The notes under the pieces are model-generated. The model saw only the letters and a list, made by a program, of their open reading frames with translations, had not been told where the DNA came from and searched no databases. From positions 62,001 to 126,000 of the forward strand of contig JASANG010003829.1 of the NCBI GenBank assembly GCA_030248215.1: a stretch of 64,000 nt of DNA, in the 5' to 3' direction. Source of the DNA: Enoplolaimus lenunculus. Its lineage: Eukaryota > Nematoda > Enoplea > Enoplida > Thoracostomopsidae. Position 1 is the first letter of the stretch. Each line of letters begins with the position of its first letter. Positions 22,507 to 33,655 of this stretch are shown here, piece after piece. Both the position numbers and the translations under genes were made by a program.

Positions 22507-23009
22507 AAGAGAATAGAATCAACTATCCTAAAATTAACAATTTTGGATCGCCGTGATCACACATCACTAATAATTGTCACGGATTAATTCGGGATACGGA
22601 TCACGAGATAATTAGGGATACGGTGGAAGTCAACGGCAAAATGTTCAATTAGAGCCCGACATTCAAACAAATTGGGCCATTAAAATACTATTATTTGTTT
22701 GCCTCAGTTTTCAAGACATGAGTTACCGAGTGTGGATTTAATTATATCTCTGGGTGAATAAATGAATTCTTGTCAACTACATTTTTTACTTAGGGTTGGT
22801 TAACAACATAGTTTTTTACTTGTACCTACTACTTATGAAAATTACTACTAAGGGACGAATTTCACCACTGGTTTCGAATTAAACTCGGCCTCGGCTTGAT
22901 ACTCTGGATATGATGTATAATTGCTTCGTAGACAACGTTTCAAAATGTACCAGGGTGTATTAACGCCCGAGTAAATTTAATGCAATCCGTTCTAGATTGG
23001 TTTTAAATT

Positions 23010-23103
23010 AAAGATCAAAGAACGGAAAAAATAGTCTAAAGCTTAAGCTTACTCGTTTCTAGTCCCACTAAGAAACGTTCCGCCCCTGATCATTATATGG
23101 GCC
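23010..23103 (+). mobile_element. MITE-T right-hand fragment
   Basis: Contains AAAATAGTCTAAAGCTTAAG and the right end AACGTTCCGCCCCTGATCAT ending ATGGGCC. The left half and array are absent. Confidence 0.8.
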
Positions 23104-23596
23104 TAAACCCTTGTTTTGAAAAAACGGCAATGGTAAATTGAAATTGCAAATTTTAAAATTTTGTTTTCAGTTTTTCTATACTGTCTATAAATATTTGCAA
23201 TTTACCACTTGCCGAACTTTTAGAAACGCAATTTCCTTTTGCCCCCTCTTTTGAAAATAGAAGTAGAAAATAGGCGTTGCCATTTTCCACATGGTGGGGC
23301 GCAGTTAAAAGTGGATCATGCGTTACAGTATCCGTAAACTGAAATTCGACATCTAAATTTTCATGTGTTCTCTGGTACGCATTCATGTAATGCCTAACAA
23401 ATTTAGACCCAGATACTGATCCGATTTAAGTCGCAGCGGTGAACTCCTGAGTTTGGCATTGTGAAGAAACTTGTGCAGGGTTCATGATATACCGGGACAA
23501 CTTGGGAAGTGTTTTGTCCCTATTACACTATTGGGTAATATTTTGTCTGCATATAGACCCATATCATATTCAAAAAGTCGTATTTGTATGCTATCA

Positions 23597-23945
23597 TTAT
23601 GGGTAGGTCACCTTTTTTTCTTCAATATCATATGATATTCTATGCATTTGTCTGCGGATGTCATAATGATATATTATAAAATGCCTGCATACTTGAGGAA
23701 ACATACACAAATTGTCCTGTTGAATATCATATGATACTAGAATTTGAAATTTGAATTTTTGAATCTGACGCCGCAGTTCTGAGCGATTTTGTGTCGGAAA
23801 CAATTTTCCGGCGTCCTTTGGGATTCTAAAGTACATCTGTGCCTCTGTCTTCCGACTTTTTATCCATTTATAAACACGGAAAAATTGTACTGTCCCGCTG
23901 AACACCATATGCTATTCATTGTACCGTGGAGTATCATATATTAGC
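23597..23945. repeat. Block with repeated ATATCATATGATA motif
   Basis: CAATATCATATGATATTCTA (23626), GAATATCATATGATACTAG (23721) and GAGTATCATATATTAGC (23930) recur, the core being a palindrome. The unit is not resolved and no coding is seen. Confidence 0.4.
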
Positions 23946-23961
23946 ATAAATGTCCCACAGT

Positions 23962-24347
23962 CAGGGTGCAACCGGAAAGTTAAAAATACCGGAACCGGAG
24001 CCGGTAAATAAAATATTGTTACCGAAAAATTTATTTTTAACGCTATTTTATCGCTTTTAATGCTGTAAACACACCATTTACAATGCCAAAAGCCAGAAAC
24101 AAATGCAGTAGGTGAAAACATATGATAAATTATGGAGTATGGCACAAATCGGCAATACACGCACAGACAATTCTCGAAAAACAAGTTAGAATAATATGTC
24201 AATTTTTCTTACATTTTTAAATGAGAAAAATTTTCAATACCAAAAATACCGGGAAAGTCCGGTGAAAAAATACCGGATTTATTACCGGAACCAGATAGTG
24301 AAAACTACCGGATTTTCCTACCGGAACCGAAATTCCGGTTGCCCCTG
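23962..24347 (+). mobile_element. hAT-N3 element
   Basis: Left CAGGGTGCAACCGGAAAGTT, right CGAAATTCCGGTTGCCCCTG. Both ends continue inwards as ACCGGA/TCCGGT repeats. Same end sequence as hAT-N1 and N2 but a different interior. Confidence 0.75.
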
Positions 24348-24356
24348 CCCACAGTA

Positions 24357-24803
24357 CAGTAGTGACCCGAATAAGAGGGGGGACTGATATTTGTTTGGCC
24401 TTTCCAGAGGGTACCCCCCTTGTTATTTGGTTCCGGACTGTTATTTATTTTTAACCCACGCTCCGCCGCCCTTCGTTACAGATATATATCCGGTACTGCA
24501 ATTATCCGTTAAATTAAACGTTTATTTGTCTTGTGTCAATAGCTTGAGCGATAATACAATGTGATACTTAGGAATGTGCTTTATAAATTTAAGTACGCTT
24601 TAAAGTTTCGAACTCAAATTATTTGGTCCTAGAGTCATTTATGCGCTACAATTAGGGTTAATTGAAATTTATGGACTCTAATTAGTGTTTAGGGACTCTA
24701 TCCGCTTACGGATTCTTATTAGGGATACGGACTCCAATTGATTCGGACTCAAAATTCGGATCCCCTTCTTATTATCCCTCCCCCTCTTATTCGGGTCAAT
24801 TAC
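24357..24803 (+). mobile_element. MITE-S copy, good ends
   Basis: Left CAGTAGTGACCCGAATAAGA, right CCCTCTTATTCGGGTCAATT. Inner blocks as in the other copies, including the GGACTC unit series. Confidence 0.88.
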
Positions 24804-24829
24804 CGACTGTTGTACACATTGAACATCTC

Positions 24830-25840
24830 AAAACGGTGGTTTGTAAACGTCATAAGACATCCGAGTTATGTCTGTTAACCCGATATGACAGCCCGAATTT
24901 GAATGTTGACGTCGAACAGACATAGGACAAACCGTGACCTGCCTTTCCCGAACGTGGATCCCGCATTAACATAAATTGCACTGCTTGTAACTCACTTTTG
25001 CAGGATCCCAATACTGTAAAATCTGTCTATTTATGTGGTACCTTTTTATTTTTCACACTTCTCGTTTTAGAAATTTTTACCCGGTCAGGGTTATCGATTT
25101 ACAAAATTTTACTAAGTACATAAGTTTTAATACCCGTGCAGTATATACTGCTTTTTGATAGTGTTGTGAGCTAAATTCTGATCCATACTTGTCTATTTTA
25201 TACTCACAAAAAACGGTATCGTGTACTCGAGGGAAATTACGTGATATTGGTCTATTTATGTGTGTGGAACGAACATACTAAAAGATTTCTGATGACCTGT
25301 TGCTACTGGGCTGAACTAAAAATCATGTTGAAGTTTTTACAGTAAATTGGAAGAATTTTTGGTGATAAAAGTATAGCGACAATGAATAGACGTGGAGTCG
25401 TCTAGCTTAACAGGATTGAAATTGAGCGATCAACAGTTGTTTTATTGAAGGAGATCAAGGATTTGTAAGCCAATGTCAAGTGACATTCACGTTTACTCTA
25501 CATAGCGGCTATTCAAATTATAATATGTTGACGTCAAATCAAGGTGGACAAAACGTGTCCCGGGCTGCCTCACGTATAACGTGAACCCCGCAGGTACATT
25601 CTAATAAGCCAGCCCTAAACCTGGTAGTACCATCGTCAACAAGCTACAGTCGAACCTTAAATATTTCACCATCAATAAAAAGTACTTAGGAGCCTGTATC
25701 GGCAGGTGGCATTCACCTCGCGAAGCAAAAAAAATTGCTCAGGCAACACATTTTTCAATGTCCTATGGGCATTTTTCAATGTCCTATGGGTTTAGTTATT
25801 CGATGTTCAGCAACAAGTTTAAACCAAAAACAACACCTAA
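24830..25840. other. No gene recognised
   Basis: Intergenic. Two stretches, around 24885-24970 and 25525-25600, share the motifs TTGACGTC, GACAAANCGTG and GTGNACCCCGCA, so a further repeat family is likely. No splice-supported exon was found. Confidence 0.35.
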
Positions 25841-25845
25841 ACACC

Positions 25846-26018
25846 GGCCGATGTTACTTCAAGAGGCGTCCAGGTTTCTGGTGGGTCTATAAAAGTGTAG
25901 GTTATGATCCTAGATTACATTTTTTGCTTAGGCTTAGGCTTAGGCTAAGGCTTAGGCTTAGGCTTAGGCTTAGGAATACGCTTAATCTACTGTTTACGCC
26001 TCTAAAAGTAACAGTGGC
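25846..26018 (-). mobile_element. MITE-T copy, sub-family C, long TTAGGC array
   Basis: Ends GGCCGATGTTACTTCAAGAG and AAAAGTAACAGTGGC. On the plus strand the array is CTTAGGCTTAGGCTTAGG repeated about nine times with one variant. It supplies the Leu/Arg run of an ORF at 25735-26313 that I do not accept as a gene. Confidence 0.88.
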
Positions 26019-26453
26019 AACTATAGAAGCCGATGTTTTCACACATGTTTATTCACCCACACTACATGAAATAAAAATTTTGTTAATAAACCAGCAGCGA
26101 AGATGGAAGACATTTCAGAGAAAACGAGGGCATTCAAGGCTTAAGCGACGAACGGAGAGAAATAAATTTTTAGTTGCAATCGGCCAATCCTATGCAACAA
26201 CAAAATGTATGCAAAAAATGAGTTCTTTTAGTAGAATACAATTTTGCCATTTTGGGTTATACAAGAAACTGTATATAACAAGAAATAAATGTATAACGTG
26301 TAGTTTTAGTTAGTAAACATTTAGATTACAGATATGCCGTTTATATATTGGCGTTGTGGCTTAGTTCCATTTATCAGCATATTGCTCAAGAATGCTGTTG
26401 CTACAATACGCAAAGGTCGTTGTAACCTTTATTCAAAAATTTGTTATCGAACA

Positions 26454-26614
26454 GCAGGCCCGCAGTTTACGGGGGGTACAGGGTTCAGCCCCCTGGAAAA
26501 AGTTGGGCCCCTCTAGAAAATCATCAACCTTGCTTGAAAGTCACTAAAAACCCATGAATGCTCCTCCTAAAAAAATTTTAGCCCCCCTAGCATGGTGAGC
26601 TGGCTATGGGCCTG
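26454..26614 (-). mobile_element. MITE-D copy
   Basis: Ends GCAGGCCCGCAG and GAGCTGGCTATGGGCCTG; inner blocks AACCTTGCTTGAAAGTCACT, AAAAACCCATGAATGCTCC shared with the copies at 40938, 41592 and 58681. Confidence 0.7.
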
Positions 26615-26661
26615 TCGAACAGAAACAAATTTTAGAATCAGTTTACTCAAACACAGCGCTG

Positions 26662-26874
26662 TACTGCAAAAAAATGGTGAGTAAATTGACTCTCTCCGAA
26701 ATAGGCTCTACGGGAGTACGTACACAAACTGAGTCAAATTTGACTTCGCCAGAGTCAAACGTACGACTCAGTGAGTCGAATTTGACTCTGGCGGAGTCAA
26801 ATTTGACTCAGTTTGTGTTGTTCGGTAGCGCCTATTTCGGCGACAGACAATTTGACTCGCTATTTTTACAGTGA
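26662..26874 (+). mobile_element. MITE-Q copy
   Basis: Left TACTGCAAAAAAATGGTGAG, then TTGACTCTCTCCGAAATAGG; right GGCGACAGACAATTTGACTC and TTTACAGTG. GAGTCAAATTTGACTC palindromes fill the interior. Confidence 0.8.
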
Positions 26875-27182
26875 TGAGAAGTGGGTTTAAACACATGAAC
26901 AAGAGTGAAAATCGAATATTGATTTTTTGGCGCAGAGGACAGAGTCAGGGAACTTGATTTTTGCTAATGATCTGCTCTACCTGGATGTTCCAAAAATATA
27001 TAATTTGACTGTGTTCAGAGAAAAATTTTTGCTTCATTTTTTAGAAGTTTCACAAGACACCAAAAAAGCAATTTTTGGAATATTTCACATACATTGAAAT
27101 TTTTTGACATAGTATGACTTAAGCTGAGTAAACTGATTGTAATTTTGAACTCGCATTCATTTATTAAGAAACTAAACCTAAT

Positions 27183-27293
27183 GAAATCTATCGCGTACTT
27201 GAACTCTGGCAGAGTCGAATTTTACCTTAGTTTGTGTAGCCCGGGAAAGCTTATTTGAGAGATAGTCAATTAGACTCGCCATTTTTTGCAGTG
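27183..27293 (+). mobile_element. MITE-Q right-hand fragment
   Basis: GAACTCTGGCAGAGTCGAAT followed by AATTAGACTCGCCATTTTTT and GCAGTG: the right half of the family. The left half is missing. Confidence 0.6.
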
Positions 27294-27357
27294 ATGCTAA
27301 TCGTTGCGTTGCAATAAACAGTTGAGAATACGAGTTTTTAAATCTCATAGATATTTT

Positions 27358-27530
27358 GGCCCATGTTACTTTAAGGGGCGTTCAGGTTTCGAGTGGGCCT
27401 ATAAAATAGTAGGTTTAGATTCCAGATTACGTATTTTACTTACGCTTAGGTTTACTCTTAGGCTTAAGCTTAGGCTTACACTTAGGAATGCGCTTAATCT
27501 ACTGGTACGTCAATTAAAGTAACATTGGCC
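27358..27530 (-). mobile_element. MITE-T copy, sub-family C
   Basis: Ends GGCCCATGTTACTTTAAGGG and AATTAAAGTAACATTGGCC. The array on the plus strand is CTTAGGCTTAAGCTTAGGCT. It touches the MITE-P that follows. Confidence 0.85.
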
Positions 27531-27800
27531 TAACCATTTTCTCACATGAACATTTTCTATTTCCCCTGAGACCTACTTTTATGCTAGGATTCGAACTGCA
27601 GTGACTGGAGTGGGAGGCATATACCATCGCCAATCAGCTATAGGAGCTTGACGCTCGAGCCAAGGGGGCTCTCACGTCTTGTGGTGATATAGTACTATGT
27701 ATACGTGTTGCAATTGTTAAACACGGTGCGATATATATTATTTACCGTATATACACTGCGCTGAGTTGCCTATAGGCAACTCAATGTGAGAAGGGGTTAA
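27531..27800 (-). mobile_element. MITE-P copy 2
   Basis: Left TAACCATTTTCTCACATGAA, right TGTGAGAAGGGGTTAA. The tRNA-like unit reads GGATTCGAACTGCAGTGACT on the plus strand. It ends 33 bases before the lectin-like exon. Confidence 0.85.
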
Positions 27801-27833
27801 ATCGCTTGCTCCATACAGAGACGTTTATTTTAG

Positions 27834-30800
27834 AAATTAATTGTCCAAATACCTCAACCAGTATCAATTGGATAATCAAAAATAGCGGTTGTTACTGGTC
27901 ATCGGCATCAAAATTTGATCATGCAGTAAAAGCTGATTTTGAATGCAAACGTACTGCAAACGGTGCCGGTTTACCCGTATTCCGTCACGCCGGAGATTAC
28001 AATGAATTTTTGGATGTGATTGATCGAGTTCATGCGCAACATTCTGCAATTTTTCTCAACGGACTCGTTGAACACTATCAGCAACGAAAAATGTCGGTTC
28101 GTTTAATAATTTTGGCTCATGTACACTTTCCGTAATGTAAGGTTGTGGCTTTATGCCCTATTCACACGTGCAAGTTGTTGCTGCGACAACTTGTAGCTGA
28201 AACTTGCACTTGCAAGTTTTGTCCGACATGTCGGTCGAAAAACTTGCAGCTGCGAATAATTCATTAAAAATCATAGCTAGGAATTTAGTTCACATGTGTA
28301 AATAACAATGTAATTTCACTGAATTTATTGCAGCCGCTTACTCATTGGCTGATAAAAAAATGCAAGATCTGCGTACAATTTGCAGCTGCAAGTTCTCGCA
28401 GTGAATAACTTGCACGTGTGAATAGGGCTTTAGGCTTAGGCGTAGGTAAGCTTTTTCCTAAGCCTAAGCGTAAATATGAAAAAAAAGTTTACAAGACAAA
28501 TGGTTTTTATTGATTTCTGCTCAAATATTGAAATACGTCAATTTATAATAGATTCCGAATCGCAGTCCTTTGTACTCGTCCGCTAAGCGGATTGATACAA
28601 GCTAGCGTGCAATTCGCTTAAGTTTCCTTAATTGTGCGTAGAACCTGTAAGGGATCTCGATAAATCGTTGCCAAACAACTTGTCGCCCAATAGTGTCCGA
28701 AAGCCAACAAATAAATCCAAACATTATATACACAGTACGGCCCATGCATAGAACAGGGCAGGAACAGTAGCATAAGAACATTTCTAAGCCAAAGCCTAAA
28801 CCTAAGCCTAAGCGTATGGATGAGCCTCTTCCAAAGCCAACGCCTCAGCCTCAGCCTAAGCCTAAACAAAAAAATTAGTCTAAAGCTTAAACTGACTCTA
28901 TTATAGCCCCTCCGGAAAACAATCCGGCCCTGTTCCATACATGAGCCCAAAGTACAATCCTAATCGTAAGCTAAAGCCTAAGTATTACGGATTACAAATT
29001 GTCGGCGGACGAGTTGTCGTGCGACAAATTGTCGTGATACCGCCTATAACAGGTCGATAAACATTTGGTCAAGAGTAGAAAGTACTTCTATATATTAACT
29101 CAACATACCGGTTTGCACTAGCAACCGATCAGGATGTACCGTATATTTACAGCCTTTCCACTCCTGGTTAGAGGTTTCCGCACGACTGAGGAGAGACTTG
29201 TAAACAGTGGCTGTACCTTGTAGCTGTGTATTTTACTTTCCAAACAACTCTGAAATGTCATATAATTTTTAAAGCCCCACCGCCAACCTGTGAGATAGGA
29301 GGGCCAATTGTAAAAGTACCATTTGCTCTGGCATCTGTAAACGGCGTATTAGTTACTTTCAGGTTTATACTTCAGACCGCAGAATGTGTCCAGCGCCGTG
29401 GACAAACTGGGAAAACAGCAAATCCATATTTAAACCTGACATCGGCGATTTTGTTCGGCGTCAACCGGTACGACTTGCAGACAGCTTTAAATGGACCGCA
29501 ACTGAATACAGTCCTAACTGCGCACCACGAAATTGCAGCTTTATCGTCATTTGTCATGTTCCCACGTTCAATATTTGTGCGTACAATCCAGCCGACGGTA
29601 AATGTTTCGCTATACTTTACTGTCCCGGAGCTGCAGACCGCTGTGTGCCGCCGATCCGCAGCTGTATGTTCCTACCGAAAATATCGGCAAAATCTTTCTT
29701 TTTGGTGGCGTGCGGTAATTTTCAAATAAAACGGTTTCACTGCCGCTGTGTGCCGCCGATCCGCAGCTGTATGTTCCTACCGAAAATATCGGCAAAATCT
29801 TTCTTTTTGGTGGCGTGCGGTAATTTTCAAATAAAACGGTTTCACTGCCGCTGTGTGCCGCCGATCCGCAGCTGTATGTTCCTACCGAAAATATCGGCAA
29901 AATCATTCTTTTTGGTGGCGTGCGGTAATTTTCAAATAAAACGGTTTCACTGCCGCTGTGTGCCGCCGATCCGCAGCTGTATGTTCCTACCGAAAATATC
30001 GGCAAAATCTTTCTTTTTGGTGGCGTGCGGTAATTTTCAAATAAAACGGTTTCACTGTTCCTGGAGTCGGAGCGCGGCGACGTGTGGCGAGTATAGCGCA
30101 ACTCTTACTATGCTGTCTAATATGTTTGACGTTGCACTGCAATGTTTCTTTGGTTTACGTACACAGTTCTTAATTTCAAACGCTATTAACTTATTTGTTT
30201 GAGTGCGTTTATAATCATAAATTTGACATGCTGTATATATGTAATGACCCGACTAAGAAAAGAAGGACTGATATTTATTTGGCCTTACCAGATGATACAC
30301 CACTGTTATTCGGTTAGGAGTTATTTATATTTAACCCGACTTTTGTTACTGACATATATTCGGTATTGCAACTATCCGTTGGATTACACATGTATTTGTT
30401 TTGTATCAAAACCTTGAGCAATAACGCAATATTATAATTAGGAATTTTAGGGACTCTATCGGCATACGGACACTTGTTAGGGATACAGACTCTTGTTCGA
30501 GATACGGTCTCCTATTGACTGGGACTCAAAATGAAACCCCTTCTAATTCTTCAATCTTATTCGGACCTAAGGAACGATTGATATATATTCTCCCTTTCGT
30601 GAGCGTATTCCTTGCTAATAGGTTAAACACTATCATTACTTTTCTTGACACAGCTTATGTATTTGGGCTAAGAAATTTGGTCTCTATTCGTTTACGAGCC
30701 CTATATTTATAGATCTAGATTTCATTCTTCCAGACCCAAAATAGAAACCCCCAACTCATATTACCGTTTCCGTCTTATTTGAGTCACTACAGTAAATACT

Positions 30801-31474
30801 TAGAGATCCTGTTATTTTCGAACCGCAAAACAGAACCATATCCATAATTTAGTTAATATTTAAATTGTTTAAAATTTTTGTACCATGTTTGTCTCTTGTA
30901 TACACTTTCCGCCGTCCCACATAGTTTTAAAATATTCAAATTTTTCCATATTAACACAGGGTTGTTATTAGGTTTAGTCATAGTCTTATGCTTGGACTTA
31001 AGCTTAGGCTTACTTAAGTAGTGTTCATTTGCCTACACTAATCAACAAACAATTTCAGAGATATCATTTTATACCGTTCGAACACGACGCCCTGCAACCC
31101 GAAGCGGCACATTACTGCCTTGGTCTTGGTCCACTACCGTCAGTCTACCGTTGATTCAAATGAACGAATCCGTGGAAGCGAAGACTGACTGGCTGCACTC
31201 ACCTCGCATTTATATTGTACCAATAGGTGCAATACTTGCGTTGCTAATTGCACTTTTTGCTACAATTCAATATAAAATTAATCGCGTTCGTTCAGTGCAA
31301 AGTACTTTTCGACTGCAAAAACGCCCATGTTCAAGCGATGAACGCTCAAAAAGCACGCTTTGCCCGCAAGAAATAGTTTCCTCGACGTATCCAGAACCAA
31401 TCGAAAAGTCGAAGAGGTATGCAAACATGGCTGCTTGTATTTCCGCACACCCAAGAACGTACGCGGTGGGTTAA
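27834..31474 (+). CDS. C-type-lectin-like type I membrane protein (5' end missing)
   Basis: Three exons agree in phase: 27834-28096, 29363-30152 and 31059-31474 (TAA). Exon 1 has the opening of a C-type lectin-like domain: INCPN, W, SGCYWSSASKFDHAVKADFE, C, then LPVFRHAGDYNEFLDVI and AIFLNGL in the WIGL position. Exon 2 gives VYTSDRRMCPAPWTNWENSK and SFKWTATEYSPNCAPRNCSF followed by C-rich sequence, fitting the second half of the domain; then four 35-residue repeats with four Cys each. Exon 3 has a membrane helix (IYIVPIGAILALLIALFATI) and a basic cytoplasmic tail of about 80 residues. Acceptors are TTATTTTAG, ACTTTCAG and AATTTCAG; the donors GTTCGT and GTTTAC are weak, and an alternative donor GTAATG at 28132 exists, so exon edges are uncertain. 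A first exon with a signal peptide is expected upstream. The calcium-site residues EPN/WND are not evident. Possible role is extracellular recognition; inferred. Confidence 0.5.
28154..28430. mobile_element. MITE-J copy 1, in a lectin-like gene intron
   Basis: Left GCCCTATTCACACGTGCAAG and right CTTGCACGTGTGAATAGGGC are perfect inverted repeats of 20 bases. The interior repeats GCAAGTT and GCAGCTGCAA in both directions. A second copy is at 37645-37921. Confidence 0.9.
28739..28947 (+). mobile_element. MITE-T copy with target duplication
   Basis: Left GGCCCATGCATAGAACAGGG, right CCCTGTTCCATACATGAGCC. Flanks CACAGTAC and CAAAGTAC agree at 7 of 8. The array has about ten CCTAAG-like units in two blocks separated by GTATGGATGAGCC. 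Confidence 0.92.
29637..30056 (+). repeat. Four tandem copies of a 105-base unit inside a coding exon
   Basis: Unit starts at 29641, 29746, 29851 and 29956 (CTGTGTGCCGCCGATCCGCA). 105 bases is 35 codons, so frame is kept. The only difference I find between full units is one base in the third (AAATCA for AAATCT), silent in the plus frame (Ser) but Lys to Met in the open minus frame, which favours the plus frame. Each unit encodes CVPPIRSCMFLPKISAKSFF followed by LVACGNFQIKRFHC. Confidence 0.97.
30241..30793 (+). mobile_element. MITE-S copy, enlarged
   Basis: Left GTAATGACCCGACTAAGAAA, right CTTATTTGAGTCACTACAG. The GGACTC blocks are present, but the copy is about 100 bases longer than others because the right part is partly repeated (a second CCTAAGGAACGATTGATATA block at 30567). 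Lies in the last intron of the lectin-like gene. Confidence 0.7.
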
Positions 31475-31933
31475 GGTGTCAAATCCCACCCCACAACCCT
31501 CTCTTTGCGAGTTATATTGTGTACAGGGGTTTTTAGACAGGTTTGCATTTATGCGTTACTTAAATACGATTAGATGATGGAAATACGCTTTTCTGATTGC
31601 TTAAGCAATCACTACTTGTTGGCTATCAAACAGTTTGTTTTACTAAGCTAAGTGGAATCAAGCTGAATTTAGACTACCAAATAACCAATCAGAAAACGCG
31701 CAACTTTATCAGACATTATTGCGCCTCGAGCTCGCCCGAATCGTAATTCCGCTTTGGAATAGTCATATTAGGGATTAGAATGAATTTAGACTTGGGCTGC
31801 GACATATATAGGTATATTGTATATATTTTGAAGGTTGATTTAAGAAAATTCATTCCAGATTCAGCTAGTAATCAATGAGCGATTTTTAATTTAGGAAGAA
31901 TTATGAGGAAATATAAGTTTTGATAAAGCAAAC

Positions 31934-32181
31934 GACCAATGTAAAGAACAGGGCCGGAATAGTATTATAAGCATAACGACTAATGTAAAGAACAGGGCCG
32001 GAATAGTATTATAAGCATATTCTTAAGCCGAAGCCTAAGCCTAAGCGTAAGAACGAGCCATATTCCTAAGCCTAAGCCTAAGCCTAAGCCTAAGCCAGGC
32101 AAAAAAATAGTCTAAAAAGCTTAAGCTTACTCTTTTCTAGTCCCATAGAAAAACGTTCCGCCCCTGATCTTTACATTGGTC
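31934..32181 (+). mobile_element. MITE-T copy with doubled left end
   Basis: The left end GACCAATGTAAAGAACAGGG occurs twice in tandem, 44 bases apart. A clean array of five CCTAAG units follows near 32068, and the right end CGCCCCTGATCTTTACATTG closes the element. It lies about 460 bases past the lectin-like stop. Confidence 0.9.
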
Positions 32182-32346
32182 AAATAAACGATAGTATTCG
32201 ATTGAGTCTCGGTTTCTACTTTTGAAGTGAATTTCAGCACATCACAACAAAGACGAAAACTGAGAATTTTACGATAGTTTGGTTGGCAAAACGATTTTCC
32301 ACGGTGAAGTAACCGTTTGACGTCATGGCCGGCTGGATCCATGTAT

Positions 32347-32488
32347 AGTCCAAGAGAGGACCGTTTTTCCGCGGGACTGCAATAGAGTTAGCTTAAACTT
32401 TAGACTATTTTTGCTTGGGCCTACAATTAGTATGTTATCCGTAGGCTTATGCTTAGGAATATGCTTATACTATTGTTACGATCCTGTT
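32347..32488 (-). mobile_element. MITE-T copy, worn
   Basis: AGTCCAAGAGAGGACCGTTTT at one end and TATACTATTGTTACGATCCTG at the other, with AGCTTAAACTTTAGACTATT between. The array is nearly lost. Confidence 0.65.
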
Positions 32489-32874
32489 TTTTCATTGGCC
32501 GGAGACTGAATGAAAAATGAAACACAAGCAAAGCGCATGTCATAACAAGGACATGCATATGGTACCTGTAGCGGATTCTGGCGTATTTATAATTTCAAAA
32601 TACACTGTATTTAATAGGCTTTGGCCTATTTTAAGTTTTCAGTAACTCTTTCACATAGGTTTAGGCTTAGACTTAGAATTTATTGAAGTGTATGAAATAA
32701 ACACATGTTTAAATTGTTGCGGACAACTATTATATTGTATGAGAGTAAAATATACCTATATTTTTTACCATTAACCAATTTAAAGGCTCATTAGTGCCAC
32801 GTTATTGTCTTATTTCGTTGGCCAGTATACCTGTGCACATCAATGTTTGAACTTTACCGACTGATTAATATATC

Positions 32875-33046
32875 GGTCCATGAAAATATCAGGGGCGGAA
32901 CGTTTTTGTGCGCGACTGCAATAGAGTATCCTTGAAATATATTCTATCCATAGGCTTAGGTGTAGGCTCATTCTTACGCGTACACTTGGGATTAGACTTA
33001 GGAATATTTTTTATACTATTGTTACGGCCCTGTCGTATTAATTGTC
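32875..33046 (-). mobile_element. MITE-T copy, worn
   Basis: GGTCCATGAAAATATCAGGG, GGCGGAACGTTTTTGTGCGC, TTAGGTGTAGGCTC, and TATTGTTACGGCCCTGTCG in the family order. Confidence 0.7.
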
Positions 33047-33370
33047 AATAAATCAAAAATTCAGGTTCATTAAATATTGTACATTTAAGTTCGTGACCAA
33101 GCGGTTGATACTGTGGTTGTTGAGTTGAACGAAACTCTGGTACACTTCCCCTACTGTTGGCCAAATTGTCTGGTTTTGGCATAACTGAGGGTTGCGCTAT
33201 TTTACTCTCCCTGACCTGGTTTGTGCGCCATTCTACCACAAGGTCAACTAAGTGCCACATGTCACGTCTTAAAGCAAATGAATAATTTTTGTTAAATATA
33301 AACTTTCATTATATATATTTTTAAATTAAGCAGTCAGTACTATATAGATACCTTTACGAAAATTTTTCTG

Positions 33371-33445
33371 TGGATGCGCTGGGTCTCGAACCCACGACGT
33401 ACGGATTACCGGTTTGCTGCTCAAACCACTAACCTACGCAGCTAT
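33371..33445 (-). other. tRNA-like sequence, probably SINE or tRNA pseudogene
   Basis: On the minus strand, CTGCGTAGGTTAGTGGTTTG resembles an A-box region and GTGGGTTCGAGACCCAGCGC carries a perfect B box (GGTTCGAGACC). The acceptor stem pairs at only about four of seven positions, so a working tRNA is unlikely. AAAATTTT with CTACAG/CTGTGG flanks it on both sides in inverted orientation. Confidence 0.55.
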
Positions 33446-33621
33446 GCAAAATTTTCGCTACAGTGGCTCTATATGCCGTGAGTGTGGTACTACGAGGTAC
33501 GTATAAGAAAGAATACGCCGCGAAACTGTTTAAGCTGGAAAGCGTATGTCACATTTCCCAACCGATACCGCTAAGTAATTCTAAGTTAAGCAGTACCATA
33601 TGCACCTGTCATGAAAATTTT

Positions 33622-33655
33622 GCTGTAGATGCGGTGGGGCTCGAACCCATGATAA
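33622..33655 (-). other. Second, 3'-half copy of the tRNA-like sequence
   Basis: GCTGTAGATGCGGTGGGGCT followed by CGAACCCAT matches the B-box half of 33371-33445 and has the same GAAAATTTT flank. The rest is absent. Confidence 0.5.

Noticed and set aside
25920-25975. Chromosome-end or interstitial telomere
   Set aside because: The TTAGGC tract lies between the inverted ends of a MITE-T, like all other tracts in the window.
25735-26313. 192-codon ORF with a long Leu/Arg alternation
   Set aside because: The Leu/Arg run is simply the translated TTAGGC array of a MITE-T; the frame crosses both element ends.
29610-30101. 163-codon minus-strand ORF over the 105-base repeat
   Set aside because: Open only because the unit is a multiple of three; the single change between units alters this frame but is silent in the plus frame, which also has splice support.
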